Source: Abelmoschus esculentus | Lineage: Eukaryota > Streptophyta > Magnoliopsida > Malvales > Malvaceae | Length of the DNA stretch: 64,000 nt | Assembly: GCA_035048815.1 (NCBI GenBank) | Contig: JAUCBN010000047.1 | Coordinates: 12,552,001-12,616,000 of the forward strand | Direction: 5' to 3' | Part shown: positions 48,152 through 61,642 of the stretch, in pieces | How positions within the stretch are numbered: position 1 is the stretch's first letter | Layout of the letters: each line of letters opens with the position of its first letter | Program-made: the position numbers and the translations under genes | Notes under the pieces: generated by a model | What the model was told of the DNA's origin: nothing | What the model saw: the letters and a program-made list of their open reading frames with translations, nothing else | The model's database searches: none

Positions 48152-49663
48152 CTAGCCAAGAAGTTCTTTGATTTTGGACTTCTGATCTTCGGTCAGCGAC
48201 GTAGGGAATAAAATGTCGTAGGTAACATAGAGATTACCTTTCTTTTTGCCAGAATGTAATGGCATTCCTTCTCCTTTGAATTTCCTCACCTCCTTGGGCT
48301 TAGTAATACCCTGTATATGCAAATACAAATTTATTTTCTCCAATAAATATGCTTTAATATGTTGTTCCACAAGTGGGAGCTAGTAGCTCCGGGCGGTTCA
48401 CCCGGTTTGGATGGACAGCTGATGGTTAGTTGTTTGATAGAGACAAACATAGTATATGTCATGCTTACCTTATAGCCAATGTCTACTGAATGGTCATCCA
48501 AATGTTTAATGGTCTTCTCGAAACCGACAAGAGCTTGAACCTGGTAAAAGTAAAGTTCAAATGAAAAGTTACACATAGTTTCCATTTCAAAAGGAGGTGG
48601 AGATGAAAAGTTGATACATCATATACAGATACCATAAGAAATGACTTACAAGCGTTATAGTGGCAGAGGTGTGCAAGTCATTGCCTACCCTTCTAAATCG
48701 GTCATGGGGTGCAGTGCGAATGAGGAACTGTAGAAAATGTAATAGTCTTACTCTTATGTAAGAATAGCAAATTCCGATATATTAACTATAGACTGCGAGG
48801 ATTGTGGACTGGAAAAGAATCTATTGACCTAACTCAGTGTGCAACAGTATGTAGCACTATAACTGAAAGAGGGTTTAGAGTTTGTTTAAATCATTATTTT
48901 TCAGACTAACCTTTAAATCTCCAGGTTCTCCATCTATTATAGGTTCGCCATCTTCATAAAATACCACCTCCTGTAAAATTCAAACAAAAGGTTATTCCAA
49001 ATCCAGCACAAGAATGAGTAGTTTACTATTCCAAATCCAGCAGTGTAAAAATAAAAGTGAAAATCAAGGCATCCTATAGATGTTTAGGAAAACAACAATC
49101 ACAAAAAATTCTAATTCAACATACTTGTCCATCTTGCATTCCTTTTTCAATATCAACTGTGAGATTATACCCCTCTCGTTCATATTTGACATTTTGGCAC
49201 TGCTCACAAACCTGAGAAAAGAAAATTGGAGAATAAGAAGAAGCTCAAGTAAAGCAACAAAATACATGACAATTTTGACAGTGTAAAAGACTCGGGAAAC
49301 AAGATAAAGGATAGAATCACAATATGAAACTTAATATCAAAGAGAAACAAAAACAAAAGAGCCATAATACCTGTTCAGTCATCTGTTGGAACATCCCTGG
49401 ACCAATTTGCCTATGATGGACCTCATTTCTGCAGTTGCAACGTCGCTTACCAGGAGCTGGCTTTAAGAAGTTTTTCTCCCTCCAAACCTGGTGTTTTCTA
49501 TATCAATGCTACTTCTCTATATGAGTATTCAGGAGAAAGATCACAGATAGGGGAATAGATAGACAAGCATCTAGCTACTAGATCCTTCAAATTTTCCACA
49601 TGAAAGATAGAACTAAGGACAACAAAGAAAAGAATATATCACGAGCCCATCATCATTTCGTGA

Positions 49664-49711
<48 letters not shown>

Positions 49712-51495
49712 TTAATTGATTCACTAGCTTCTTAGGAAATCACACAACGGTTAAACAAAATGCAAATTTACCAAGTAAAAATAGCTATTCCAAATTATAT
49801 CCTATAACAGTTCTTTTGCATTTCAGAGGGAAATTTCAACAAAGCTGATGAAGAGAATTCTAGATAAGCTAGAATTCAACAAAGCTTATAAACAATTTGC
49901 TTTGAGGAAGAGAATCTAACTTTGCCATTTACAAATACACAAAAACACAGGCATGGTGAAGTTCCTATGCGCAAAAAAATTGTTACTATCACAATATGAT
50001 GTTTAAACTGATATATAGAGAAAGCACAAGTATAACCGTAAATGTGATTTTTCGCTTACAAACCGACTGCCTAAATTCCAAGTTATAAGGTTAAATAATA
50101 TGAACATGTTCACATTGCTGTACAAAGAATAGCCACTAGCCAACTTATCCAGGGAATTAATTCATTAAATAAGGTACAATCCATAATGCACAAAAATAAT
50201 GGACTCCACACTACTTAAGATGACCAAAAGCAGATCAGTAACTAGATTTGCTTTTAAGGATAAAATATCCCAGAGGACATGACTTCTTACCTTTAGACTG
50301 CCTCCCATATATAGATCTTCCAGTGTTGCCTCCAATTCGACAATTACATCATCACCCTTCACAATTTTCTCTTCCTCTTCCATAGTGTCCCCACCAAAAA
50401 ACCTGAAGGGAAACTTTATCTTGTCAGCAATAAGGTGGTTGAATAAAGTTACATTAATAAAAAGTAAACCATTCCTGAAAACTAGCTATATATAAACTAA
50501 GTGATTGTAGGAAACAGGAATCAAGTAGACTGTTCTTAAAGGTAGAATGATTAATAATGTCTGCTAGATCCCAAATATAAGTCGATAACTAACACTTTTT
50601 TTCATTATTCCATACATTATCACCAATAAAATAGAGGTTATCTACCAGTATAGGGAACACAAGGACGGAGCTATTAAGGGGTCAATTTTATTTTTTTCAT
50701 TTTGGTCCTTCTATATAAATTGTTTTAAAAATTACTTTGTTTTTTAATTTGCCCCTCACTTTCAAACATTTATGTTTTACCCCCAAATCCTAAACCCCGT
50801 CCCTCAGGGAACCTAAAGTTGTGACACACCTAAGATACATATAGCCATATATATGCCGAGTAAAATTAACTTATAATAGCATTTCAATTACTAGTTTATT
50901 GCTATCAACAAGATAACGCAATGCGATATAAGAAGAATAAGGAGATTTACAAAACTCTTACGAGCTAAAAATGTCGTGCATATTAACCCCCATTCCTCCC
51001 CCGCCTCCACCGGCAGCATGTTGCTTCAGGCCCTCCTCTCCATACCTATCATATATGCCCCTCTTTTCGCTATCGGACAATACTTCATAAGCTAATCATT
51101 CATTATACAAATTAATTCCATTAATCAAAATAATTCCCCAAAAAAATCTTAAATAAAGAACTAGAATTTTTACCATTGCTGATATCTGCAAATCGCTTAT
51201 TGGCTTCTTCATTTCCGGGATTCTTATCAGGATGATACTTCAATGCCAACTTCCTATACGCTCTTTTGATCTGCTCATCCGATGCCCCTTTCGGAACTTG
51301 CAATATGTCGTAATAACTCTTCCTGCATCAAATACAGTACTAATCAGTAATCACCGCATTCTCTCACGCTCACAAAAAAAAAACGCCATTTTAGAAATGT
51401 AGATACAGAGAGAAAATGACGTACCCTGCAATGGCGACGATCGCGTAAGACAAAGCGAACAACAGAAAGAGTCGTTTCGTTCCTGAAAACGCCAT
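48152..51495 (-). CDS. ERDJ3B: ER-lumenal DnaJ co-chaperone, ERdj3B type
   Basis: Hsp40 that works with BiP in the ER lumen; in Arabidopsis the SDF2-ERdj3B-BiP complex is needed for folding of pattern-recognition receptors. Exons are 51495-51425, 51322-51174, 51091-50962, 50402-50291, 49487-49371, 49211-49125, 48970-48911, 48727-48650, 48540-48469 and 48310-48152 (1035 nt, 344 aa, continuous frame). A signal peptide (KRLFLLFALSYAIVAIAG) precedes the J domain with HPD at 54-56. A Gly-rich link (AAGGGGGGMG) and client-binding domains follow. The latter contain the ERdj3-type cysteine pairs CNC and CEQC instead of a full zinc-finger region. There is no KDEL signal, as in ERdj3. Two G-boxes lie upstream. 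Confidence 0.95.
49664..49710. repeat. Compound (TA)n(GA)n microsatellite
   Basis: About 13 TA units are followed by 10 GA units, inside the intron between ERdj3B exons 50402-50291 and 49487-49371. It is likely polymorphic in length. Confidence 0.95.
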
Positions 51496-51755
51496 GATTT
51501 GAGATCAGTAGAGAAACCGGATCTCTGCGAAGCTTAACGAATGCTTATGAGATCTTCGATTCCAGATGTAGAACGCTTAATTTGTGCGTGAAAGAATGAG
51601 AGATGGATTGAGGCAGATTTATTTTTTTGTTTGTTTTAAATGAATCGATTTCTCAGTTAAGTGCTTCCAAACTGGGCTTCGGGAGGCAAACGCGTTCATG
51701 GGAAAACTGGCCTATTATTGAAAGCTTCTTGTTGTTTCTTCCGATATAACATTAC

Positions 51756-51784
51756 CACGTGGTTATTTCTCCTTTTCCCACGTG
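51756..51784. promoter_or_regulatory. Two G-boxes (CACGTG) upstream of ERdj3B
   Basis: Palindromic CACGTG cores lie at 51756-51761 (within ACCACGTGGT) and 51779-51784 (within CCCACGTGGC), about 260-290 bp upstream of the ERdj3B ATG. Their centres are 23 bp apart, close to two helical turns. The CCACG half matches the bZIP part of plant ER-stress elements (bZIP28/bZIP60 targets), although no CCAAT box at the canonical spacing was seen. G-boxes also bind other bZIP and bHLH factors. Confidence 0.55.
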
Positions 51785-52813
51785 GCTATGAGCGGATATA
51801 GAAAAATTATTAAACGAATTTTATTCATTTATCTGCAGTCCAATTAATATATGTTTATTTTAGAATTAACTACTTAAGAAAAAGATAAGACGGATGAATC
51901 AAGTTAATTAAATCACACGTGACGTGATAAATAATGTTTATCTAATAATTTTTCGGTATTGGAAAATAAATTTAATGAAGCGGGATAGATTAAAATTATT
52001 TCACCAATCAGTAAAGTAATTATAATCAGAGAAACGTTCGATCAAGTTGAGTTAATTTAAATAATTTTATTTAATTATGAAAGATGAGTATATATTTTTT
52101 TTTATTTTTTCCGTGCAATATTTATTTATATTTTTATATATCATTATATATTATAAAAAAAATTAAGAGATTCATCTTCAACTTAAAAGTATATCCTTTA
52201 ATTAAAAAAATTGAATTATTCTATTTTTATTTTATAATTTAAATTTTATTTAATTTTTTAAGCTAATCGAATTTATGAAATTTTAAGTCGAATCAAGATG
52301 AATCAAGTATTTTCGCCTTAAGTGGAATTAAGTTATTTGATTTTTTGAATCGAGTCAAATCTTGTTCACCCTCAATGACAATGAACAGAAATATAGTAAA
52401 AAAAATAGAATGATTTTTTTTAATATAAATATATTGTGACGATTTTTAAAATTTTAATTCTTATATTTATAATATTATTGTTTCTCAACGACATTTTTCA
52501 CCCTACTTGAGAGAATATTGTTTAATATTATTAAAAACGGATTCACTTATAAAAAAAATAAATTGCTTTAATTTTAAAATTTTAAGATGTTAACAATAAT
52601 TAAAGTATAAAAATTAAAGAAGTTAAGATGTTATTTTATTAATATAAAACTATAATATTTAAAAAATAATTAACTTAAAAATTGAGGGTCAGGATATAAT
52701 TTCATTAATTGTAAAACTAATAATATCATAAAATATAATTAAAATTAAAAAAAAATAAGAAAGGTAAAAGATTAAGTTACAATAATTTTAAAATAATTAA
52801 TGATGTAAATTAA

Positions 52814-53625
52814 GGCATAAAGATAATTTTCATTTTTAGCGTTTGTAATTTTTATTATTTGGGCCTTCATTCTTTTTTGGGATAAATTTAGCCCTTGACC
52901 TATATTTTTTTAACAAATAACTCATTTTTTAACTATCATGATAACTGAACCGTTAAAAATTTAATAATGACATGTCATATATATAATAATATATTTTAAA
53001 TGACTTAACATCTAGTATATCAAATACATACACGTGAAATATAGTTTTATTCTAATCTAAAAATATAAACAATTAAAATTCAAATAAAATATTAAAAATT
53101 AATTTTTAATGAATTAAATCTAAAACAAAAGGCTACTAAACATTCTCAACCTTAATTATAGTAAAATCAAAATTTTATCTAAAAAGGTATGAACATAATC
53201 TGAAAAGAAAGGGTTTTGTATAGTTTGTTACCGGTGAATCAAAGATAAAGGATTTTGATAATAATCAATTGGATTTTTATTGTTTTAGTTTAGAAGGTTG
53301 AGAATATTTAGTAATTTTTTTTACTTAATTAATTTTTCATATTTTATTTAAATTTTAATTGTTTTATATTTTATACTGGAATAAAAATATATTCTATATA
53401 TATGTATATTTTTAATAGGTTAGATTCTATGTCATTTAAAATATATTATCACATATATATGACATATTATCATCATTAAATTTTTAACGGTTCAGTTATC
53501 ATGGTAGTTAAAAAATGAGTTATTTGTTAAAAAAACATAGATCAAGGGCTAAATTTATCCACACAAAAATAGGAGTCAAAATGACAAAAATTATAAACAT
53601 TAAGGGTGAAAATTATCTTTATGCC
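52814..53625. mobile_element. Long foldback MULE-like element, copy 1 (812 bp)
   Basis: The ends GGCATAAAGATAATTTTCA and TGAAAATTATCTTTATGCC are inverse copies. The pairing continues inward for several hundred bases; for example TTAACTATCATGATAACTGA on the left matches TCAGTTATCATGGTAGTTAA on the right, and GACATGTCATATATA matches TATATATGACATATT. The element has no coding capacity. Flanking bases (GTAAATTAA and TTTATATAT) do not form a target duplication at this copy, so it may have suffered later change. Confidence 0.8.
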
Positions 53626-56600
53626 TTTATATATTTGTGTAGATACTGATTATGATTTTTTATACTTTAAATTTTATTAAGATTTTATATTTTTATTATT
53701 ATGTTTTTATGAAAATAATCGTATTCATATATTTTTTTCATGGTTTATTTTATTTTAAAAGATAAATAATATTTAGACTTAAGATTTTATACTTTATTAT
53801 TATAAATTTTATTTTTTATTTTTATTTTTATCTTAATTTTTAAAATTAATATATTTATATTGTTTTATAATTAAAAATCTGAAATATGTTCTGATACCAT
53901 ATTAGATTTTAATTTAAATATAGTTTAGAAAAATAATAATATTTTTTTATTTTAATAGATAAATAAATAAATAATTATATAGTAAATGATAGACTTTTGT
54001 TCTGATACCATAAAAAAATAATAATTTTTATAATTAAAAATCTAAATATGTTCTAATATCATATTATAATTTAATTATTTTTTAATTTTAATATTTATAA
54101 AATTCAAAAATTTCTACTTTTATCAATTAATCCACGTAAAAGGATGAACTTAAAATAATATCTTAGAACTAATGATTCGTCTACCAAAAGAAAGAAAAAA
54201 AAAAAAGATATAAATAATATTAAACTTACAAGTCTGTCTCGGTAAGATAAAAGAGATAAGAAACCAGATTAATTGGTAGTTTGTATTTCCCAACAAGCCT
54301 GTTGTAATTAAATTTTATGATAAAAGACAAAAAAATGACATATCTAATGAACACTACTAAATTTTCAACATCACTTCATTCTTGCGACTCGAAATCCGAT
54401 AACACTTTGACTTTATGCTCTTTCGTCAAATAAAAACAAGTAATTGGGTTTTGATAAATAAAATGTTGCGGTTAAGGTAAACTAAAATATTGTTCCAAAT
54501 TCTGGATGCTTCCTTAAGAATCCATGTTAGATCTTTATAAATGAAATTATACTAGCTTCTCTTCTTTGTAAATGAAATTTGTGAATCCAAAAAAAATTAT
54601 TCTTGTAGTTTTCGTATAAAAAAACTAATTATAAACTGACAAGCATCCACAACAATCAACCATTCACCTTTATGACAGACTTGAAATCTAAATGATATAA
54701 CGGCTTCGATAGAATTAGATAATAAATAATTCTGTAATTGAAGAGCTCATTGTATATTATGACAAAGAAAAAAAATTTGTATGAATAATTTCATTGTTGT
54801 TAAATACTATAGCACCTTTGTATTGTCATCATCGTAAAAGTAACAACGATTTTCCTAAAAAATAATTAAGATATTAATATTATATATAAAGATATAAATA
54901 TTAAATAAAAACAATAAATTAAAATAAATTAAGATTATTAAAAAATAATACTTAAATCTTCATCTCTCGTAAAGTTAACTATAAAATTTCGCTCAATAAA
55001 ATATGTTGTAAATATTCAAATTATTTAAATAAATATAATAGAATGAAAAAAAGACAGACAAACAAATTTTTTATCATCAACAATCAAAAGATCAATAAAA
55101 GGATTTACCCTCCCAGTCTCTACGTACAATACTGAGTGTTGATTAAAGTTTCTTCCCTAACTACGTTAATATTGAATAAAAATAAAATATTAAACAATAA
55201 TATACGATAAATGACTAAACATTATCTTAACATACCTAAAGACAATTTAGTGCAATTAGTGCATTTTCAGACGTGTTAAAACTAACAAAACATAGTTAAA
55301 ATGCAAAACGATGATTCAATTATATAGAATTAAAACAATCTAAAACACTTAACATATTCACAACCTCTCGCGTTCTTACGTCTTGAGGTAGACCGATTAT
55401 AAAGATGAAATTCATCTGAAACAAACACAAATATATTATTTTAAAATAATAACTATCGATAAATAATAAAGATATTACCTTTAACTTAATTAAGCCGTAA
55501 ATGATATAGTAGCCGTAAAGGATAAGATGAGTTGCTTGCTTAAAACAAAAACAGTGTAAGTGAACTTAACTGGTGAAAGCAATAGCTTTTGCTGCAATAG
55601 CGGAAAAGTTTTGGAGAAAAAAATTAAAAGAGAAGAAAGCTATGATAACTTTAGCAACATTGGTGAATGGTTTTACAATAAAAATTGAAAAAAAAAAAGA
55701 GAAGAATGTTGCAATAGAAATGGTAGAATGATTTTAGAAGAAAACCCAAAGATAATAATATTTGTTTCCAAAAGACATGAAATAATAAAAAGAACTTGTT
55801 ATTATAAGTATCGAGTTTAATATTTGTTCTTGTATTTAATGATGTATTCAGGGTTACAGTCGACTGTGTACGTTTTTCCTTTCTATTTTTTATATTCAAA
55901 TTAATTTGTTATCATAAATGTAGAGTAATATTTGTTCGTGGGTTGGTGGCCTGATTTAATGCTTTTTATTGTTAGTATCATCTCTCTTTAGTCATTTATT
56001 AGATGAGAATCTCTATTAATATATCTAAAGATCTTGTTTTTATCTTTCTATTGAGTTTTTTGTTTTGTTTTGTTATAAGTTTAAAATATTATATAAATTC
56101 AATTAATTTTACACTAGTTCATGATTAATAAATAAAATAAAATAAAATAATAAAATTAAAAGTAAGATATATAAATATTATTACTAAAAAAGTTAATTAT
56201 AAAAAGGTGGCCCATGAGTGATGAGATCCACAAGTCAAATAATAAATATTATTATCTAAATTTAATTAATTTTACACTAATTTATAATTATTAGATAAAA
56301 ACAATTAAAACAATTAATTTATTAAAAATTTAATGAGAATAAAGACTGACCAACCCTGCACCAACGACCAAAGTACGTCTATATTAAACGAAAAATTGAA
56401 TATCATAGCTGCAGCCTGTAACTTAAAGCCTATAACCTGCACCAAGGTACGCCATCCCCCGCGTTTTTCACTATCACTCAAATGCATCATTATGCAAGGC
56501 TGTAATTGCATTAAGTCGCGTATTTAAAACGAACATTTTAAAAAATGGTTATGAAGTGATAAAAAAGTCATTAAAAATTAACAGATTTTCAGGTCAACTA

Positions 56601-57043
56601 GCATAATCAAAATATGGAAAAAATATGGTTTAACTTCGTTATCCATAATCTTTATCTATTAAAAATTAATTAATTAATTTTATATTTTTCATATCATTTT
56701 TCAAGAATGAATTTTTACTTTTTTATTGCCATGTAAATAGGTAATGAGCGGTTTTATAGAGAATAATTAAAAAATAATATAAAAAATATAAAATTAATTG
56801 ATTAATTTTTAATAGACAAAGATTATAGATGACACTATAAAACCAATCCATAGAATATTTTTCGTTTCTCTCTTGTGATTATGTTAGATGCTATGGGCTG
56901 TCCTAAATGGATTGTGGATACTTTCTACATGTCCATGATGTCCAATTTTATAGAAAATATTTCACCTGGGATGGGGATCATTATCGCTGATAATGATTGA
57001 TTTGGAATTTAAATAAAATTAAAATTTGATGGAATTAAATTAA

Positions 57044-57807
57044 GGTATAAAGGTAATTTTAATCCTTAATATTTATAATTTTTATCATTTTGGTCCTTTT
57101 TTTCGGATAAATTTAGCCCTCAATCTATATCTTTTTGACAAATAACTCATTTTTAACTACCATGATAATTGGACCGTTAAAAATTTAACGGTGATGACAT
57201 ATCATATGCATATGATAATATATTTTAAATGACATGGCATCTAACCTATCAAATACATATATATATCTGAAATATAAATTTATTCTAATATAAAATATAA
57301 AACAATTAAAACTCAAATAAAATATTAAAAATTAATTAATTCTAAAATAAAAGGCTACTAAACATTCTCAACCCTAACTACGATAGAATCAAAGTCTTAT
57401 CTTAAAAAAAATATGAACACAATTCAAAATTAATTAATTTTTTAAGGTAGGATTTTGATTTTATCGTAGTTAGGGTTGAAAATGTTTAATATATTTTATT
57501 TTAGAATTAATTAATTTTTTAATATTTTATTTGAATTTTAATTGTTTTATATTTTATATTAGAATAAAATTATATTTCACATATATATAAATTTGATAGG
57601 TTAGATGTCATGTTATTTAAAATATATTATCATATGCATATAACATGTCATCATTGATAGATTTTTAATGATCCAATTATCATGATAGTTAAAAAATAAG
57701 CTATTTGTCAAAAAGTTATAGGTTAAGGGCTAAATTTATCCCCAAAAAAAATAAGGGTCAAAACAATAAAAATTATAAACATTAAAGGTTAAAATTATCT
57801 TTATGCC
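57044..57807. mobile_element. Long foldback MULE-like element, copy 2, 9-bp TSD
   Basis: A perfect 9-bp duplication TTAAATTAA (57035-57043 and 57808-57816) flanks ends GGTATAAAGGTAATTTTAA and TTAAAATTATCTTTATGCC. The arms are inverse copies over most of their length and meet at a short AT-rich spacer (TTAATTAATTTTTTAAGG, near 57430). The sequence is closely related to 52814-53625. A 764-bp foldback with 9-bp duplication fits a non-autonomous Mutator-like element. Confidence 0.87.
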
Positions 57808-58846
57808 TTAAATTAAAATTAAATCACTAAAATTAAGAGTAATAATTATCCTTCTCGTAATTTAAGTGTATTGGTCTCTAAATACCATTATTTAAGTAAA
57901 ATCATCTAAAACCTTTTAAACCAAATTGAATTATATTTTTTAATGTATATTTTTTTATCATTGGTATATGACTCATTGATTCTTTCAATCTAATTTTATT
58001 TATTCATAATATATTATTTTAATTTAAACTTATTTAAGAGACTTAGCGTTTTATCCTGCTAAATCGATGAGTTGTTGGTATAATTGTTTTTTTATAAATA
58101 TATATATTTAAATTAATAAAAATAACTTAAAATACCCTATAGTTTTATTATTGTTTTATTAAAAAAATTTAATAATATTAAGGTTATTATAGATAATATA
58201 TATTCATAGTTTTAATATATATATAGTATCTAACTGTATTTGCAATATTATTTTAATATCATAATTATTATTTTTGATAAAATAATATTTAATATTATGT
58301 GATTGTTCTATTTAAAAAAAATCTATGGTTAATAGATTAAATATTTGACTTTATAAAATAAAACAATCACATAATGTGAGATACCATTTTAAAAAAAGTC
58401 AAACATAATGTACCAAATTGGCAAATTCAGTCAAGTTAGGCACTTAACCTTAATTTGACTAAAAATATCTAAGTACTAACGTAAACCATGAAACCAAAGA
58501 ATTTAATTAAAAATCCATTACCATATTGATCAATGCAATAAAATTCACGCATTAAAATATATATTAGCCCAAAATTTAAGCTACGTGTAATATAATTATT
58601 TTTGTATAAAAAATATTACAGCAAATTAAATTGAAATACTCATATACGGTTAATAGAATAAATATTTGTTACTATAATATATATAAAAAATCAATTTATC
58701 CAAATATATTTTCATATTAATTAATAAAAGTAAAAAAAAAATGGAAAGGGAAATCATGTCTTAAATAGTGTAAAGCCTGGGGAAAGTAATAAATATCGAA
58801 CACCGGAGACGGAGAGAAAGCAGAGGAAGTTAGAAACAAAAGGAAA

Positions 58847-61642
58847 ATGGAGAATTCTCAGATCTGGTTGACCTTTGGGACCTTGGCCTTGTTATTGGCA
58901 TCAGCGTTAGCGGATGAAGTCGTTGTGCTAACAGAAGAAAACTTCGACAAGGAAGTCGGTCAAGATCGAGGAGCTCTCGTCGAGTTTTACGCTCCTTGGT
59001 AATCATTTCTCTACCGCCTATTTGTATTTTTTTTTTCGTTTTATTGATTAAATTAGATTTTGATGTTTTATGTTGTTGTTGTTTCACATTAATTCCTAAT
59101 TAATCGATCATTGGATCGATCTTCGGCGATTTAAATGAGAACATCGATGATATTCTCTTATGGTTTTTGACTTGTTTTTTCTCCTGTTTGATTGATTTTT
59201 GACGCCTTTTTATTAGGATCAAAATTATCTAGCTTACTCTGATGTTGCTAAAGATGTTCCTTTTAAGGCGATTTTGTTCTCAAATATTTGAATTCGGTTA
59301 TTTATTCATTTATTTGAAAGACATTTGAACTAAGTGGTCTCACGTCTCGATATTAATTGGGATTAGTCGATTTGCTTTTATGGCATGAAATTAGGTTTCA
59401 GCTAGCTGTATTCTCATCATAATCGAGTGTTTTTTTGTTCAACCACAGGTGTGGTCACTGTAAAAAGCTAGCTCCCGAGTACGAGAAGCTTGGGGCAAGT
59501 TTTAAGAAGGCTAAGTCTGTCTTGATTGGAAAGGTTCGGATTTATAATTACCCAAGATTTGTATGTTAGTATATGAATTTTTAATAATCAGGATACTTAG
59601 CCTGCTTGTTTGTTATTCCTTTGTATTCTATTTTGAATTGTGAAAAGTTTTATATAATGCAGTTTTTCTTGCTTTTGCTAATCCTCTATGGTTTTTACTA
59701 GAAATTATTTTGTTAACGTGGCTGTAGGTGGACTGTGATGAGCATAAGAGTGTGTGCAGCAAATATGGTGTTCAGGGTTACCCAACTATTCAGTGGTTTC
59801 CTAAAGGCTCTTTGGAACCTAAAAAGTGAGACTAATTTAATTTGTAAAAATAAAAGCCGAAAAAACTTTGATCTTGGTTTAAGTTGGGTTTTATTATTGG
59901 TATCATGTTCTTAATAGATTGTTACTGTTTTATTTAGATATGAAGGACCACGAACTGCAGAGGCCCTTACCGAGTTTGTCAATACTGAAGGAGGTAGTTT
60001 GTCTCTCCCTTTTTTTTCTTTGCACAAGTTTTAGTTGTGGTTGCTTTTTCTAAGAATTTTGTCTCAAGCTATTACTTTGTGCTTCACAAGTTGAACTTGC
60101 TGAGTGTAGATTGATTCCCAGTGGCCACCCAAAAATTTCTTCAGGTTGTGTGTTGTTTTACAGGGACCAATGTGAAGATAGCCACTTTGCCATCCAGTGT
60201 TGTAGTGCTAAATGCTGATAATTTTGATCAGGTTGTCCTTGATGAGACCAAAGATGTGTTGGTTGAGTTTTATGCACCTTGGTAAGCATGTGATTTGTTT
60301 TAAAATACTACTTTGCAAAATACCGTAAAGGTTTAAGGGCTTTTTCTGGTTCAGCTATTCCACCTCATGATGTGTATCAAGTTTTTCTGTTTATATTCTT
60401 TTGCTTCCATCTTTTCTACTTAACGTGTTTTGAATGAGTCCTGGTTGGTTTTCTACCAGGTGTGGCCACTGCAAAAGCCTTGCTCCTGTAAGCATCTATA
60501 TCATTGCTGAATGAAGCAGGTATATGATTATTTTTGACAGAAATGATCTCCTTTCTAACCCTTTGGTCTTGTCCCTGCAGACCTATGAAAAGGTAGCAAC
60601 AGCATTCAAAATGGATGAAGATGTTGTGATATCTAATCTAGATGCTGACAAGCACAAGGATCTAGCTGGAAAGTATGTAAACTTAACCAGTTAGCTCAGT
60701 GTTCCTTAATAAATGGTTTCTAAAAGTTTAAGAAAAGTAGCAATGGATGTTAAAGACCTTTAATTGCAGATTCGGAGTAAGTGGGTATCCAACGTTGAAA
60801 TTCTTTCCAAAGAACAACAAAGCTGGAGAAGACTACAATGGTGGCAGAGATCTAGATGACTTTGTTTCTTTCATCAATGAGAAGTGTGGTACCAGTCGTG
60901 ATGGAAAAGGGCAGCTGACTTCAAAGGTTAATAGTTCATAATTAGTACATCATGTTCATCCTTATCTATAGTTCCATGTGAAGTTGACTGTTATCCCTTT
61001 CTTTTTGCTTAGGCTGGTATTTTGTCAAGTTTAGATGCACTGGTGAAGGATTTTGTGGCTGCCAGCGATGATGAGAAGAAAGCAGCCTTCTTGAAGATTG
61101 AAGGGGAAGTTGAGAAGCTTAAGGGTTCCACCCAGAGGTATTCAATTCCTCTCTCTCTCAATCATCTTCTCTGGTTAACTTGTCAATTCATGGTTTCCTG
61201 TTTAAATTTTCTTTGTATCAAAGTACTGTTCCATGTCTTAGTTTTTCTATTGCTGGTTGCCAGGCATGGAAAGATATACCTGAAAGCTGCTAAAAGCTGT
61301 TTGGAGAAAGGTTCTGATTATCCCAAGAAAGAAATCGAGCGGTTGCAACGCATGCTTGAAAAGGTAAGCATTCTGTTGAAACTTGAAGTAAATTTATGTT
61401 TTTTATAGTTTGATGATTCCAATTAATTAGGATGGTGCCCTGAAATTACCGCACCCATTCCTATGACGTTTTCCGTAATAAACAAAATGAGATGAATTCT
61501 TTGTTTAAAATGTAATCATGAGCATCTGTTACATGTGATGGCCCCAACCATGATTTATCCTTTGTTTCCGATGCAGTCTATCAGCCCAGCTAAAGCAGAT
61601 GAATTCACCATCAAGAAGAATATCCTATCGACATTTATATAA
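58847..61642 (+). CDS. PDIL2-1: Protein disulfide isomerase, PDIL2-1 type
   Basis: ER thiol-disulfide oxidoreductase. Exons are 58847-58998, 59449-59533, 59728-59825, 59940-59995, 60164-60281, 60460-60487, 60581-60672, 60770-60926, 61013-61137, 61264-61363 and 61577-61642, giving 358 aa in frame. A signal peptide (WLTFGTLALLLASALA) precedes two thioredoxin domains, each with APWCGHCK; the CGHC sites are at 52-55 and 171-174. A C-terminal helical ERp29c-like (D) domain starts near GILSSLDALVKDF. It ends NILSTFI without KDEL, which fits this subgroup, retained by its D domain. Both active sites are split by introns after the Trp codon's second base, the mark of an internal domain duplication. 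Exon 6 is only 28 nt. The Arabidopsis counterpart (UNE5) acts in embryo sac function. Confidence 0.96.

Larger units (their letters stand above)
51800..58800. other. AT-rich spacer between ERdj3B and PDI genes
   Basis: About 7 kb without a supportable gene. Two long foldback elements (52814-53625 and 57044-57807) account for about 1.6 kb. A short (AAATA)n run lies near 56133-56157. Positions 53640-57030 are otherwise featureless AT-rich DNA. The open frames at 55651-55899 and 56314-56527 show no family motif. Confidence 0.5.
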
